A DNA stretch of 64,000 nt. Source: Aphelenchoides besseyi (lineage: Eukaryota; Nematoda; Chromadorea; Rhabditida; Aphelenchoididae). Each line of letters starts with the position of its first letter. Position 1 is the stretch's first letter. The DNA lies in contig JAMPIQ010000001.1 of NCBI GenBank assembly GCA_024699855.1, forward strand, positions 14,694,001-14,758,000. Reading direction: 5' to 3'. A program made the translations under genes and the position numbers. Shown here in pieces: positions 19,921 through 34,900 of the stretch. Below the pieces are notes generated by a model. The model was not told the DNA's origin. It saw only the letters and a program-made list of their open reading frames with translations, and did not search any database.

Positions 19921-22900
19921 ATGTCCGATCAACAACACCATCCATCTGATGGTGAAGCAGAGAATCCGAGCAGACCAATTTCTGTTAACGTCGATCCCGT
20001 ACGTCGTTCGGTATCAACAGATGAATCTGCGAGTCAATTTACTCCACGACGTATTGTTGAAATTCGTCGAGTCGACACAGCACCGAGTTCTGGAGATGAG
20101 TCTGGAGCTACGACTCCCACTGGCACTCCAACGGGTTCTTTACTCGGCATTCAACGAAACACGTTGAGTATGAGTCCTCGTGCGTTGAGTGCGATCAGTC
20201 CGATTGGTGCTGAACGTCGTTCTCCCTACTTTCTGACCCATTCGCCAATGTCTTCTTACGAATCAAGTAGATCATAAGTTTCTTCAACTGCTGACTATGA
20301 ATTGCAGATCGTGAGACAGTTTTACGTAAAAACGATCAAAACTCGAGAACTTTGGAAGAAACACACGTTATTCGTAACGAAGGAGTTCAAGACACTTGTT
20401 TCACCGAAGAACATTGGTCATCCGAGATCAAGAGCTTTGTAACGAGTTCACCGCCAAAGTTCATTCAAGTCGGTTTCACGATCATTGATTCGCACTAGCA
20501 AACTTTCAGATCATTAAAGCCTATCGAGTTTTGGCTTCGGATCGTTTGACTCTCGTCGTGGAAGTTCGATCCGATCCTCCAGCGATATTCGAATGGTTCT
20601 GCAATGATCGACCAGTTGCACAAGATCGACAGCATTTTTCAGTTCGACATGCCGTCAATGCAACGATTTTAAGTGTTGACAATCCGGAGCAAGGAGTCTA
20701 CTCTTGCAGTGCAAGAAACCCCGCTGGAGTCTCCAAAACCTACGGATATGTTACGGTTTCTGGTGGGTTTGAAAGTCGACAAAACATTGAATTACAATTC
20801 TTCAGATCCGACTTCTCATCGTGAATCACTTCGCTCAGGTTGTGCACCGGAGATTCTCGATCCAATTCAATCGGAAATGGTCACGAGCACGACGAGCACT
20901 AGCAGCAGTGGAAGTGCTCGAAGTCGACGACCGCCGAAGTTTACAACTCAAATCCCGAATTTGTCGGTTCGCCCGGGAGCTGAGGTCGTGATTGATGTCG
21001 AAATAGAAAGCAACAGTCCGGCACGGTAATCAATCGATTGAAATGCAAATTCAATAGGATATTTGCAGATTTTTGTTTTACGTAAATGGGCGTTTAGTTC
21101 GCGCCGGAACTGACAACGTCGAGTTCTATTTCCCCAAACAAACTCGTTGTGTTGCCCTTTTCAAGTTGCCAGAGAGTGGTATTTATACGGTGGTGTGTCA
21201 GAATGAGTTTGGAATCGCCAAATCGAGTGGATTTGTGGAAGTTACTCAGGGTCAGTTTTCGACTATTCATTTGATAGCCTTTTCTTCAGATTCAAATGTC
21301 CCCACTCATTCACATCTTTTACAACACAGTGCTCGTGCTCCGTTGCCCGATATCTCATCGAACGGTGCTCGTCGTGCCGCTTCGATTACACGCACAACCG
21401 TTCACACTCTCACGTACGTCACTCGTTCGTCGAGTTTGCCGCGCAACGAGCCAACGGACGAATCTCCGGAAGCACGTTTGGCTCGTCAATCGGCAACTCC
21501 TGAACGACAATTAGCAGATGATGTTTCGATGACCTCCAGTATTACGTCATTGACTCCACGAGCATCGCAATTCTTGGTCGAACTGCCGGCTCAGCTTCTC
21601 ATTCGCACGGACGAACGTTTAGTTTTGAGTACAGAGGTTGGTTGAACAAATTTATTTTAAATGTCTCCAATTTCACGCATTTTGACCGACAGAATTCGTT
21701 TGCCAACTTCGATTGTATAACTGAAACAGCAAAACTAGAAGGCCATTTCTTTTGCTTTCGATTTACCGTCGTGCCATTTTGTGTTTGCATTGTTAGGGTG
21801 GGGACTGAGGTCGTTCTCAGCGTGTTGTTAAGCGATTGCCCGGTAGTTGGGATTGGCGGATGAATACTCTTAGTAATCAGGTTTTCCATTTCGTTCTCGA
21901 CTCGGCCCAAATCCAAAGTGATGTCGATACACGTGCGTAGAACACTTGGATGAGTAATCACAGCTGGATATCGTTGTTTCATTCATTTGCTTAAACTAAC
22001 TGAACTCACTCTCGGCGTCTAGTCGTTGTTCGGGATCGACGTTCAGAAGTTTGTCGATTAACTCGCTGATATTTTGGCTTGTCGGGTTTTTCCGTTCTCT
22101 TATTCGTCCCTCAGTTATCTTCTGTAAAAGTGATCCGAATTCTCCTTCGAATGCCCGCTTCAATTCAACCATCTCGTAGAGAACGCAACCCAATGCCCAG
22201 AGATCTGATTTGCTATTGTAACCCGCACCTGAAACTCGATGTTACGAATACAATCAACCACCTTCTCACTTTTGATAACTTCGGGACTCAGATAGTTTGG
22301 AGTACCGACGACAGTGAAACACTCGCTTAGCGTGTTGTTCGTTTGTTTGCTGATTCCAAAATCACCCAACATGACGATCGTTCGTTTTCGATTCATCAAA
22401 ATGTTTTGGGTTTTCACATCACGATGCTAAAAAGCTTCAATATCTCGCGACCAAGTTGAAAAGAACTTACAATAATGTGTACGGAATGTAAATAGCGAAG
22501 TGCTTGGGCCAACTGAGCAAAATAGAATTTGATTAGCTGTTCGGGAAGATATTTTCCTTGACGTTCGTGAATCAACTTCTCCAGAGTTCCACCCTCGGCG
22601 TAGTGCATCATAATGTAAAGGAATCGCGCATTCAACGGATCGTTTCCACTGGTTCGACAACCGTAGCAACTAACGATGTTTGGATGTCTGAGGCTTTGAA
22701 GTAAACGAGCTTCTTCCTGCAGAGCTTCTTGTTCTTCTGCTGTCATTCCTTCAATCGAGATTCTCTTTACAATCACCTTCTTCGGCGGTCCGTCTCGATC
22801 TTTTGGCTTCCGATAAGCGTAACACATTCCGTGCGCTCCCCGACCAACGAGCGCAATTCTCACGTACGGTCTCAACTCGTCATCCATCTCTGAAACTAAC

Positions 22901-25900
22901 GAAACGTGAGACACGAGACCCCGCTATAAATAAACGCGATCACACGATTTGCACTCAAATTCCGCGCATTTTCGTCGATTGAAAAGCGTGTTGTTGTTAT
23001 GCGCGTTGTCTGATTTCCCGGGAATTACTTGAACTCAATTCGATTCGAACGAGACGACAAAGATCGATCGTCGGAAATACCATTGCGCCCTCTGGTTGTT
23101 CTACACGCTTGTCAAGTTGATTTAAGACGCCAGTTGCGTGACGTCAAGTTGGAATGCGCAAAACTGTTGCAAAAAATGGACCCACGCAAAAGATGAATCA
23201 CAAAGCGAATCGATTGGATGAGTCAATTTTGGGCTCTTAATTGAATGACGCAACGAACAAGCATTCCTGTAAGAGACCATCACGTAAATATTTTTTGGAA
23301 TCATAACATTTTGCTCACTGATCTCCGAAAACAGTGAGCGCAGACGATTATGAGCGCAGAAGATGCGGTCACGCTCTTCTTTCGCCAATGACCGATGGAC
23401 AAAGAGCAAAGTCGGAGATGGTTTTCGAACTTTTTTCGTAGAAATCGAAAGAAAAGAAAACAATTTTTACAAATTGCGACAACCAAAAAACGTTCACAAA
23501 ACGTCTCTTTTGCGTGTTTTTTGGATAGCGGTGCGCGAGTTTTCTGATCGATAAGAGACGTCGATTATGATTGTTGACAGCGGTTTGAAAGAGAATTAAA
23601 CGCCATGCGTTGATTCGGAGAAATGATAACGTGCGTCTTCTTTTTCTCGCGTTCTTTTGTGTCCGCTCCACATCCAAAAGCGCGCTGCAAGATTCTCTCT
23701 GCCCCCAAAACGGTTGGAATGTGACCGTTTAATTGTAAAGACAGAAATCGCAGTTTACACCATAAACTTTAATCAAACTTGTGGCTTCACATTGAGCATC
23801 AAAACAACAAAAACGGTTGGGTTTAGGTTCGTGCACAACCGGAGGCCGAGTTCGCTTGGGACGTTGACGGCAATGCGATCAAAAGAAACGACGAGATTTT
23901 CGAGATTCGAAACGACATCAACCGCTCCACGTTGATTGTTCAACCACCGATTGCCGAAGCAACTTACGGTTTGACTGCAAGAAACGAAAATGGCGAGTCG
24001 AGAACCCAATCGCATGTAGTGGATGAGAATTCCGATGAAGCAGCCAACATACGAGCTGCTGCGTCTGCGGGATCTTCGCGTCTACGCGAAAACATCACGA
24101 CAATCGTTAAAACGGACGTTGAACGCGAACTGGTCGAAGCAGAAGACGACGATGCCGATCCGGACGCTATTGACACGGTGCGCATTTACTCGGCATCTCA
24201 AGACTTGGAAGCAACAACACCAACAACCGATGGAGTTCACGAAAAAGTTGAGCGTCGAGTAATAGTAGAGCCAACAAACCAAGTTCAGATGCCTCAAAAG
24301 CCGGTTTTCCTTCAACTTCCACCTGTTCAGTTCATTCAATTAAAGGCAGGCGAACCGCTGCGTGTCGAAGCCAAACTCTTGGCTCAACCACCGGCTTCAA
24401 TTCGTTGGTATCATAAAAATTTCGAACTGCAATCAACAGCCGATGGAACGGTTCTAATTGACGATGAATCTGCGAACTACTCGTCTCTCACCCATCGACA
24501 ACCTCAATCGGGAATTTTCAGAGTCGTTGCAATGAACGAGCACGGAATGGCTGCCTACGAGATGCGCGTAGTTACCGAGAGCGATGAACTGGACGCGGCA
24601 GCAGCGTTGATTTCCAGACATCATCGAGAATCGGTAGAAAGAAACGAAGCTGCGGCGGCCGTGGGTCGAGAGTTTAAAATCGAACGTCGTGGTTCGACAG
24701 CAACCAAATCCGATTTACCGCATCCGCCTCGTATCGCCGAAAACGCTCAATTACCGCCGCAATTGCGAGTTCGAAACGGCGAGCCGTTTGAGTTAACGGT
24801 CAAAGTTGAGGCTCGACCTGAAGCACAAATCCAATGGCGTTTGAATAACTTCGAACTACATGATGGACAACGTGGTGTTCGAATCGAATCAACAACGCCA
24901 AACGAATCGCAATTGTTCGTGGAACACGCGACAGAAGGTCGTTACGAGGCGCGAGCTGAAAATTCACACGGTTGTTGTGCTTCTTCAACCAAAGTGATTG
25001 TCGACTATTCGGACACTTCTGCGCAACAACCACCTTTGACTGAGGAGCCCAAAACAGAAACAAGTGAGGAGTTCGATGAACAACAAAAAGATGAGCCAAC
25101 GGATTTTGTTGTCATCGAAGAAGAGGATTTGAACAAAACGACGGACATTCAAAAACCAGAAGGTATGTGACCTCTCAACCTTTAGTTCATTTATTTCCAG
25201 AATCCTATGCGCTTCTCGTCAAAGTTTCCGAGTCCTTGGCCGCTACTTTAGTTGCAAACATAATCATTGGCGCCGTCCGTGATGCTGCCCAACAATTAAG
25301 TACCAGTGGTGTTCCGTCAAGTGAAGAAGAAGATGCCGACGGATTTACTTTAGAAGTCGAGTCCATCGATCATTTGGCGCCGTCTTTCGAAGTCACTCAC
25401 GAAACCTACACTGTAGCGCCCGGACAAACTCTCACCATTCACACTCAGATTCTCGGACCTCCGTGTTTCTCGGTCGAATGGTATCACAATGATCAAAAGT
25501 TGGAGCAAAATGAGTAAGTCGCTTGCTATCCGCTTTTCGAATGTAATCATCTAGAAATGTCGATGTGATTACAACGGAAGGACACGCCCAACTGATCATT
25601 CGCAACATTCAATCCGAAAATGCTGGTATTTTGCACTGTAGAGTCGAAAATGATTTCGGTTGTGCACAATACACCGCCAAATTGGTAGTCGATTCGGGTA
25701 CTTCAACTCCTTGACACACTAATTCATTTGTTTTCTAGATTCTGCATCACCAATTCAAATTTCGGACGTTTCTTCATCACTTAAAAGCGAAAAGCAGCAG
25801 ACGCAACAAGTGACTACAAACGTTCGTTTGGATCGAAAAGAACCGAAATCTGAACACGCGGAAGCAACGATAGTCGAGGATCTTCTTGGAGTTGTTAAAT

Positions 25901-28900
25901 TGACATCACGACAAACAAGTGAACACACACCACAGCAAAAGATTGTCGAAGAGAAGTCGTCGATTGCCGAGACTACGTCCGCAGTTAAACGAGAAAGCAG
26001 CAGTGATTCTTCTTTCGAAATGGTTTCCAGTCAAAGTGCAGCAGCTTCAACGGAAACCGCCGAAGATCGACCAAGCACAGCGCAATCTGAGTCTTTTGTC
26101 GAAGTCGAAAACGCCGAGGTTCAATCGTTCGGAAGCAGCAGTGAGGACGAAGAACCGACGACTATTGTCGAAGTTGCACCACCGATTTCGACAACTAAGA
26201 CTAAACAAAAAGACGAGACAATTGCCAACCAAAACTTGGAGCAAAAGTCTGTAGTGACTGGAACGGAATCTGCAGAGCAACTGAAGAAACAGCCAATTCA
26301 AAATGCGGAACGCACAGAAACTACTCACTCACCAACTGATTTTGAACTCGTTAACACTTCCGATTCAACAGGCATATCACAACCCACTGCTTCTGTTGAT
26401 TTTCAGCAAAAAGAAGTGATTGCTAAACCGCATTCAGAAGTTCCGCAAAGTCCAAAGTTAGAGCAAGAGCCACAAGTTCCAGGTGAAACGTTGGATTCTG
26501 TTGACACTCTAGATGTTGGACTTGTCGTTCACATGGAAAAACCGCCGTCGTGTATTGTGACTGAACTGTTGATTCTCGTGCCCGAATACGCCGAATCGGA
26601 ATGGCGTGCCGGTACGCAAACTGCTGAGCCTCGATCGATTACCGTTCTGCAACCGAATACTGTAAAACTGGTCAGTAAAGTCGATGCCGTGGAGTCGCAA
26701 GATGCTGAAGCGACTCTTGTCGAAACTCAAGTGGTTCATTCACTAGAAGAAAAACCCAGTGAATCTCAAGATGTCGAAGCAATTGTCGAAGCTGATGAAC
26801 ATCAAAGAGTTCAAGTACCGACAGTTCGAGAGTACGGACACGTTCGAATTGTTTGTCAACCAGTGATCCGAGAAGTAAGCAACGTCGCAGTACTTTTGGA
26901 TGCTCCCGATGCAACGCCGCATGTTGCTGAAGCAGAGACAAATATCGAGGCCGAACGTCCCGAATCACGTTTTGAATTTCGGCTTCGTATTGTTCAACCA
27001 CAACTTTACATTTATACCGTTGACTTGACGGTCAATGCGGGAATCGAACATGAACGTGTTGTTTCGTTAGCCGAACTGTTTGCTCGTGGTGAAATGGAAG
27101 GAACGGTCGATGTGGTTGTTGAGACTCCGGTTACGTTGCGCACGAACGTCAACTATCAGTGGATTCAAACTCAACTACGTGACGTGGAACAAACCGACGA
27201 TGTTTGGACTTTGCAACGACGAGAACCAGCAATCGAAGATGAGCCTGCGTCAAGTTCGACTGCTGGAGAATTTGAAATTACACACAAAAGTGAAGAACAG
27301 CAAATGGTTGAAGTTCAAATGTTCGAACCGACCAAACTATTAGGGTCGGTACTCAACGAGATACAGGTAACTAAGACGCTTAAAACCGTTTTTTAATCTC
27401 ATTCCCCAGCAAACTGTTGAGCCTTTTTCTTCGAAACCAACTAAACCAGCCCCACCGATTATTGAACAGACAGAAGAAGCATCGAGTTTGACGATTTCGC
27501 TCAGCGACGGAGGTCAAGCGCCAAGGTTTCGATTGGGTTTGGCCAATGCAACCTTCCGAAACGGTCGAGCCGCTCAACTTAAGTGCATTGTTATTGGCAT
27601 TCCAAACCCAGAAGTCCGATGGTATGTCGACGGAGACGTAATCACCGAGAATGAGTGAGTTTGTTTGCCGACGAGTTCGATCAAATCGGTTTCAGTGATT
27701 ATCAAACTGTCTACGAAGATGGAGTTGCCATTCTTCGGTTCACGAGAATAGTTAGCGAAGATGAAGGAGAATACACTTGTGAAGCGGTGAGTTATTTGTT
27801 AACGAAAACAAGTCTCATTGATTGTTTATTTGACGAATGAAATCATCTTTAGGTGAATGTTCATGGGACTGCGGAAACACGTGCATTTGTTACCATCTCT
27901 GATGAGAATGCGGTTGATGAAACGATCGTACCGGAAGGAACGAATGTAACCATCAAATGCGAAACATTGCAACCACAAGTGCAAGTAACGTGGCTGAAAG
28001 ATAGAAAGGATTTGAATTTGGACGATCGTTTCCTCATGGAATCGTCTGAAAATCAACAACAACACACGCTCACCATTTCGGTAATCACGGATGAAGATCG
28101 CGGTGAGTATGGAGTTTTGGTCAACGGTGCTTATATTCCTGTTACACGATTGAATGTTCAAAAAGGTTTGTTTTTGAAAAAGTTTTTGCTGAACCTTGAA
28201 TTTAGAACAATCGATCTTCGAAGACACTTTGCCAGAAGATAGTGAGCCAATCGACTCGGAAAGTCGCGATGTCAACGAGTGGGAAATGGTAGAATCAATG
28301 GAAGCTCAAGAAATAGGCTCCGTGATTCCACAGGTCGAAATTGATCCCGATGGAACGTCGAATATCTCATTGGATGTTCACATGTCGCAAATCGAACCCG
28401 TAGAAGAGATTACAGTCGAGATCACCACAAATGAAAACGATTTGAGCGGTCAATACGATATATCCCCACGACACGATAGCGACACATTCGAAATTCTGGA
28501 GCTTGAGGAACAAAACAAACGACTTGATGGTTTCGATGTGATTGAAAAATCCGAGTTGGGTGACGAGCAACTTGAAAGTCACGAAGAGATTAGCGAGCAA
28601 TTGGAACGACCGGATAGCATCGCTGAAATCGACACATCAAAAGGAACGGAGGAAACGATCGTCGATTTGCGTTTCGTTTACTCTTCAAAAGTCGAAGAAT
28701 TTAAAGTCACTTTGATGATTCCGGCCATGACTCAAGTATCTCACAATGTTATTCAAGTCAGTTCGAAAGCTCCTTACGGCGAGATGGTGAAATTGGGCGT
28801 TGAATTAGGACGTGATATAGACGAAGAGTTGATTGAAGTGCTTGTTGAATCTGCAATCAACGATGCTGGTAAGTTTTTTTAATGAGATTTCTGGTGAGCA

Positions 28901-31900
28901 TAAATTTCAGTACGATTTCTTGCATCTCGTAGCAGTCAAAACGAGTTAACTGCTGAACCACAGTCTTACACATCGCCCGAATTCACTGATCGATTGGAAG
29001 AACAAACGAATTTGCGTATTGGCCATCGTCACATTTTCACTTGCAATTTTGTTGCACATCCAAAACCACAGGTCGAGTGGTTTGTTGGTAACCGAAAGAT
29101 GGAAGAATCGCGGTAAGCACTTTGAAGCATTAGCTTCCAATTAATCCCTTTTAGAAACATTCGATTGACCGCAACTGAGAACTCTTCAATTCTTGTTGTT
29201 GAGCATGTTCCCAAAGAATGGGAAGGACAATCGATTTCGTGTACGATCTCAAATCCTGCTGGTCAACAAACAACTGTAACAGCAATTGGAATTGGTAGCT
29301 ACAATCACTTTTTCTTGTTATTGTTCATTTTTACAGAAACTAAAAATGACGAACCAGATGCCGAAGAAGCAAAAGAGACTTCTGAGTTGAAAGCTCCAGA
29401 GTTTGTTGAGCCTTTTGATCGAATTCATTATTGCAATGTAATTATACATGTTGTCGTGGGAACTTTTGTGTATTTGCAGGAAAATGAGAATTTACGTTTG
29501 GAGTGTAGAATCAATGAAAACTCACGTCCAATACCAAAATGGACGTTGAACGGCACTTTGATTCCAACAGATCGGTTAGTCCTTGTCTCATCTATTTCTC
29601 TATTAACCATTCTCAGTTACAAATCAACGTTTGATGGAAATGTCTTAGTCTTTGAAATGAAAGACGTTAAACGACACGAAATTGGTTGTTATGAATGCAC
29701 GTTGACAAACGATTTGGGCTCAACTAGTGCTTCTTGTAGCGTGATTATCGAAGGTAATAAACGGACAAACATTTAAGCTGATTGTATTGTTTAGATGCAA
29801 TTAAAGCAGAGCATGGAATTACGTTTGATGCAACGCTTTCGGCTCCTTTGCTCGGCAATTTGCTTGAAGTCGACGTCAGTTATGTGCCGATCGAAGAAAT
29901 TGCTGTTCAATTGCATGAACCGAAGACTACAGTCGAGGAAACAAGTGAGTTAATTGAAGAAGATTTTAGCGTTCCAGAGTTTCGTCGTCCATTGGTCGAT
30001 CGACGTGTTAGAATTCATGATTCAATTCGACTAGAAGCCGAAGTATCTCCGACGCCCTCAACGCAAATTCGCTGGATAACCGAACCGGATGTTGAACTCA
30101 CTGAGTAAGTGTTAAGTTCGCAGTTGAATGACTCGTTAATATTTTAGTGTTTCTTTTGTCAATGGATTAGCCGTCGCAACAATTTTGCGAATTGAAAGCG
30201 AATTGCACGTTGAATGCCGAGCAACAAACTCGAAAGGCGAATCCAAATCCACAGCACGTATTTCAATCGTCGAAGAACGAAAACCGAAGAGCGAAGACGT
30301 AGCCGAGCAGAAACCTACAGAATCAATTGCTTTGAAAGAATCAGATATCGAACCTGAAAAACAACCGAAGTCTGAGGCATCTCCCCAACTCTCAAACATT
30401 GAAATTGAGCTACAATTTACTGCACCAAGTGAAGAAGGTCGACTAGAAATTGGTATTGAAGATGCCAACTTGTCAATTACATCGGCTGATATCAAGAAAT
30501 CAACAACACCAAAGTCTACTCCAACGCAAGAACAAAAAGCCGTTGAAGTCGAACAAACATCCGATGTCGCCGAGAATAAGAAAACCGAAGCTTTCGTACA
30601 GAAATATCCCGATGTTGCTCCTGTTCAATCTGTTTCTGAAGAAAACCAACAGAAGGCATCTGAAGCACAAAAAATTCAAGAGCAAATCCCCGTCAATCCA
30701 GCGGAAGTGATTGAATCAACAGCGGAAAAAGAACAGAAACGTCCAGATGTTATCGATCTTACTAATGACTTTACATTCCACCACATTAAAACTGAAGATC
30801 AACAAATGGAAGTAACAATCGAAGAAGCAAATCAAGACATAACGGCTTTTGATGTTAAATGGACGAGTGTTCAAAAGCCATCTGATCAAACGAAATCTTC
30901 TGAAATTCGAAATGAACAAGAGAGCGAAAAGATTGCTGTTGAGTCTACTCAACTACTTGAATCTACAAAGTCAAAACCTCACAAATCGACATCAGATATC
31001 GTTATTGATACGCCGGTTGAACCACCGAAAGAAAAGTCGGTCGATGCTGGTGAATCAGTTAACGTTGACGAGACGACCGCCATCGTTCAAACGCAAATTA
31101 GCGCAGAGCATCTCAAAGAACCAACTATGGAAAGTACTTTAATGACAGATAGCGAGAAAGCGACTGTTCAGTCGATTGAACAGTCAAACCTCAAGGAAGA
31201 ACCAACAACTCAGAGATCTGTAGAGGAAACTGACAAGGAAATTTCAAAGCCAGAAATTACACATGAAGACGTGATGAAGCTACCAGAGATTGTTGAACAG
31301 CAAGTAGAAAACAAAGAATCAAAAATTGAGGAGATGGTGAACGAAATTCAGAAACCCGAAGCTGAAAATGAAGTCGTGTTTGATGTTTTGATTGATTCGT
31401 TCTTCCAGCATTCAAATGCCGGTGATGTCAAAGTTGATGTTATAATTGAAGATCGCAATTCAAATAACATTTCTCTCGATGTTGCACGTTCAATTCTGAA
31501 ACAATCAAAAGCTCAGCCGAAAGAATCGTTAACAGACGTGCAAAACGAAGACTCATTGTTAGTTGACGAAAAAATATCTGAAGTTCAATCAACTCCACCA
31601 CCTAAGCCAACTACTGCGCAAAGAGATGAATCGGTTTCTGATGTCCTTGTCGAGTTGCCATTCGAGCGTCCAGCTGGTGACATAAAACTGGATGTCGCCG
31701 TAGAGTTGGCAACCAATGATCAGATTAATGCACGTGTTAGAGAATCACAGGAAAAGGACCTTCAACTCAAAACTCCCGTGACAGAAATTCAATCGCCGGA
31801 ATCCCAATTGAGTTTGTCCAAATCAGTTGAAAAAACGATATTGGATCAAGAACTAACTAAAACTGAACAACCAATTTCCGATAAAGAAACGAAATCAGAA

Positions 31901-34900
31901 GTGGAATCGAAAGGCGAATTGATTGAGAAGAAGCGTGAAGTTCAATCAGATGTGTCCGTCGATTTATTCTTCCAACAAGCAAGCAACTTTGATGTCAAAA
32001 TTGAGGTCACGCTTGAAGAAACAAATGCTGATAGTTGTCAACTAAAATGCCGCGAACTAAAGACAACGATCGTAGCAGATACGCTTTCGGGCGAAGACAC
32101 AACAAAACTCATTGGATTCAAACCTACTCCACAAGTTGAAGAAAAACTGGACATCCCAGCAGTTGAAAGCCAACAACCATCGGAGTCGTCGACTCCCGAA
32201 ACACCTCAAGAAGATGAACGGAAACGAGATCTTGTTTCCGATTCAGATGTTAATGCACAGTTTAAACGACCAAATGATACTGATGCTCAGTTGGATGTCG
32301 TGGTAGAGGATACGAATGTTTCTGAAGTCGACAAAAATATTCATGCTGTCCAATCAAGTAAATCGACCAAAAAACTACCATCAAGTGAAACTAAAGACAA
32401 AACGACCACTGAAACTGCTGTTGACTTGCCACTCGTGGGTTCGACGTCAAATGAACAACTGGAAATTGCGCTTCAACCTCCAAGCACCGATAAAACAATT
32501 AAAATGCCCATTGAACCAGTTGTTGAACAACAAACAGAAATCTCTCAGACACAAGTTTTTGACGTTATCCAACCGAAGATTGAAGACAAGTCATTACTGA
32601 GGACTGAGCGTGCAATTGCATCCGATGTTCTCGTTGACTTGCTATTCCAACAATCTCATAGCAATGACAATAACATTGAGATTGCAATCGAAGATGCAAA
32701 TTGGGATTCTTCCTCTGCGACTATCAAACAACCAAACGAACAAAAACCGAAAGATGAGATTGCGGATCAATCAAAACAACCAATTGCTGTTGAAGAAAAC
32801 GTATCGTCCAAAGAATCAGTTGAGGTTTCGCCAACGATGCAAGAAAAATCAAAATCTGAGGTTGTAGCGACAAAGCAAAAGAACGATCAGATCAACGAAA
32901 GGGGTGTTGAATTATCAGATAAAAAATCAGAAGTAAAAACCGATATCCTGGATAAAATGGAAAGTGAAGTTTTCGCTCAAGAAACACCAAGTCAAGCAAA
33001 AGAAATTGCAGCAAGAGTTGCTCAGTCGTCTGAAGAACAACCGCTAGAAGAAAGTGTACCTCAATTGACGGAGATCAAAGCTGAAGAACATTCGACAGAT
33101 GAAACGGAACTAGCAAAAGCTGAGCAGACGGTTATTTCTGAAGTTGTGGTGGATTTGCTATTCCAACGTGCAACATCCGAGGATACCCAAATCGAAGTTG
33201 TAGTCGAAGAAACTAATTTGGATTGCTGTAGCTTGGACATTAAGCCTTTCATTTTGCCTCTACCCTCCAAAAAGTCTGAGACCCTGTTAGTTGAAGAAGA
33301 TCATCAGAAATCCTCTGAGCCCAAATCTTCTCGAACATCTGATGTAAATGTTGACATACCAATTGAACAACCGAATCGTGCTGAAAAACTGGATGTTGCT
33401 GTTGAATTGGCCAATTTGGATGAAATAGACGCAACAGTAAAACCGGTTGAAGAAAAAGCAAAACAAGCGAAAGAAGTCGATGTTCAACAACAACCAAGTA
33501 CTACGATTGAAGAAACCGTTGTAATCGAGTCAACCCACGAATTGATTAAACAAAAATCATTGGACGAATCTCAACCGAACATACCATCCGAACAGCAACC
33601 GTCAATTGAGATCGCACCCAAGATTTTAGCTGATGATAAACAAACGGATGTCTTAACATCATCAATTGCCGAAAAACAACCGCAAGAGTTGTTATCCGAA
33701 GTTCAAGTTGACTTGTCGTTCAATCGACCAAACGAAAACGTTGAGTTGGAAGTCTTAATTGAAGGCACTTTTGAATCAGTCGAATTGACTACTCGTGCAT
33801 TGGTTTCCAGTGCCTTGCTTTCGTCACAAGCGACCGACGAAAAACAAAAAGAAACGATTTCGGCTTTTGAAGTGAAACCAATTGTTGAGAAAAAAGAAGA
33901 TACTCCAGAGATGATTTCTGAGGTTCTCGCGGAGTTACAATTTCAACGTAATGACGATGAAGTGCATCTTGAAGTGATCATGCAAGGAAACTTGGAGCAT
34001 GTTGAAGCTCAATTTACTCAGCCAAAACTACAAAAGTCAATGGTTAAACTCAGCACAGAAAAGCCTGCTGATATCCCAATTCCTAGTGAAGGCGTTGGCT
34101 CAAAAGAAAGCGATGAACAGCCAAGAAAGAAGGCCGAGGATAGACAAGAACCGTCAACTGACAAACAAAAAGCTGATGAACTTGAAGCTCAAGAAGAAGG
34201 CCGAGGATGACAAGAAGGCATTGGCTGACAAAGTTTTAGCTGAAGAACTTGCCAAGAAGAAGGCGCGAGGATGACAAGAAGGCGTTGGCTGACAAACAGA
34301 AAGCTGATGAACTTGCCAGATGAAAAGCTTAACGAGGATGACAAGAAGGCGTTGGCTGACAAACCGAAAGCTGATGAACTTGCCAAGAAGAAGGCCGAGG
34401 ATGACAAGAAGGCGTTGGCTGACAAACAGAAAGCTGATGAACTTGCCAAGAAGAAGGCCGAGGATGACAAGAAGGCGTTGGCTGACAAGAAAACCGCTGA
34501 TGAACTTGCCAAGAAGAAGGCCGAGGATGACAAGAAGGCGTTGGCTGACAAACAGAAAGCTGATGAACTTGCCAAGAAGAAGGCCGAGGAAGAAAGAAGG
34601 CGTTGGCTGACAAACAGAAAGCTGATGAACTTGCCAAGAAGAAGGCCGAGGATGACAAGAAGGCGTTGGCTGACAAACAGAAAGCTGATGAACTTGCCAA
34701 GAAGAAGGCGTTGGCTGACAAGAAGGCGTTGGCTGACAAACAGAAAGCTGATGAACTTGCCAAGAAGAAGGCCGAGGATGACAAGAAGGCGTTGGCTGAC
34801 AAACAGAAAGCTGATGAACTTGCCAAGAAGAAGGCCGAGGATGACAAGAAGGCGTTGGCTGACAAACAGAAAGCTGATGAACTTGCCAAGAAGAAGGCCG

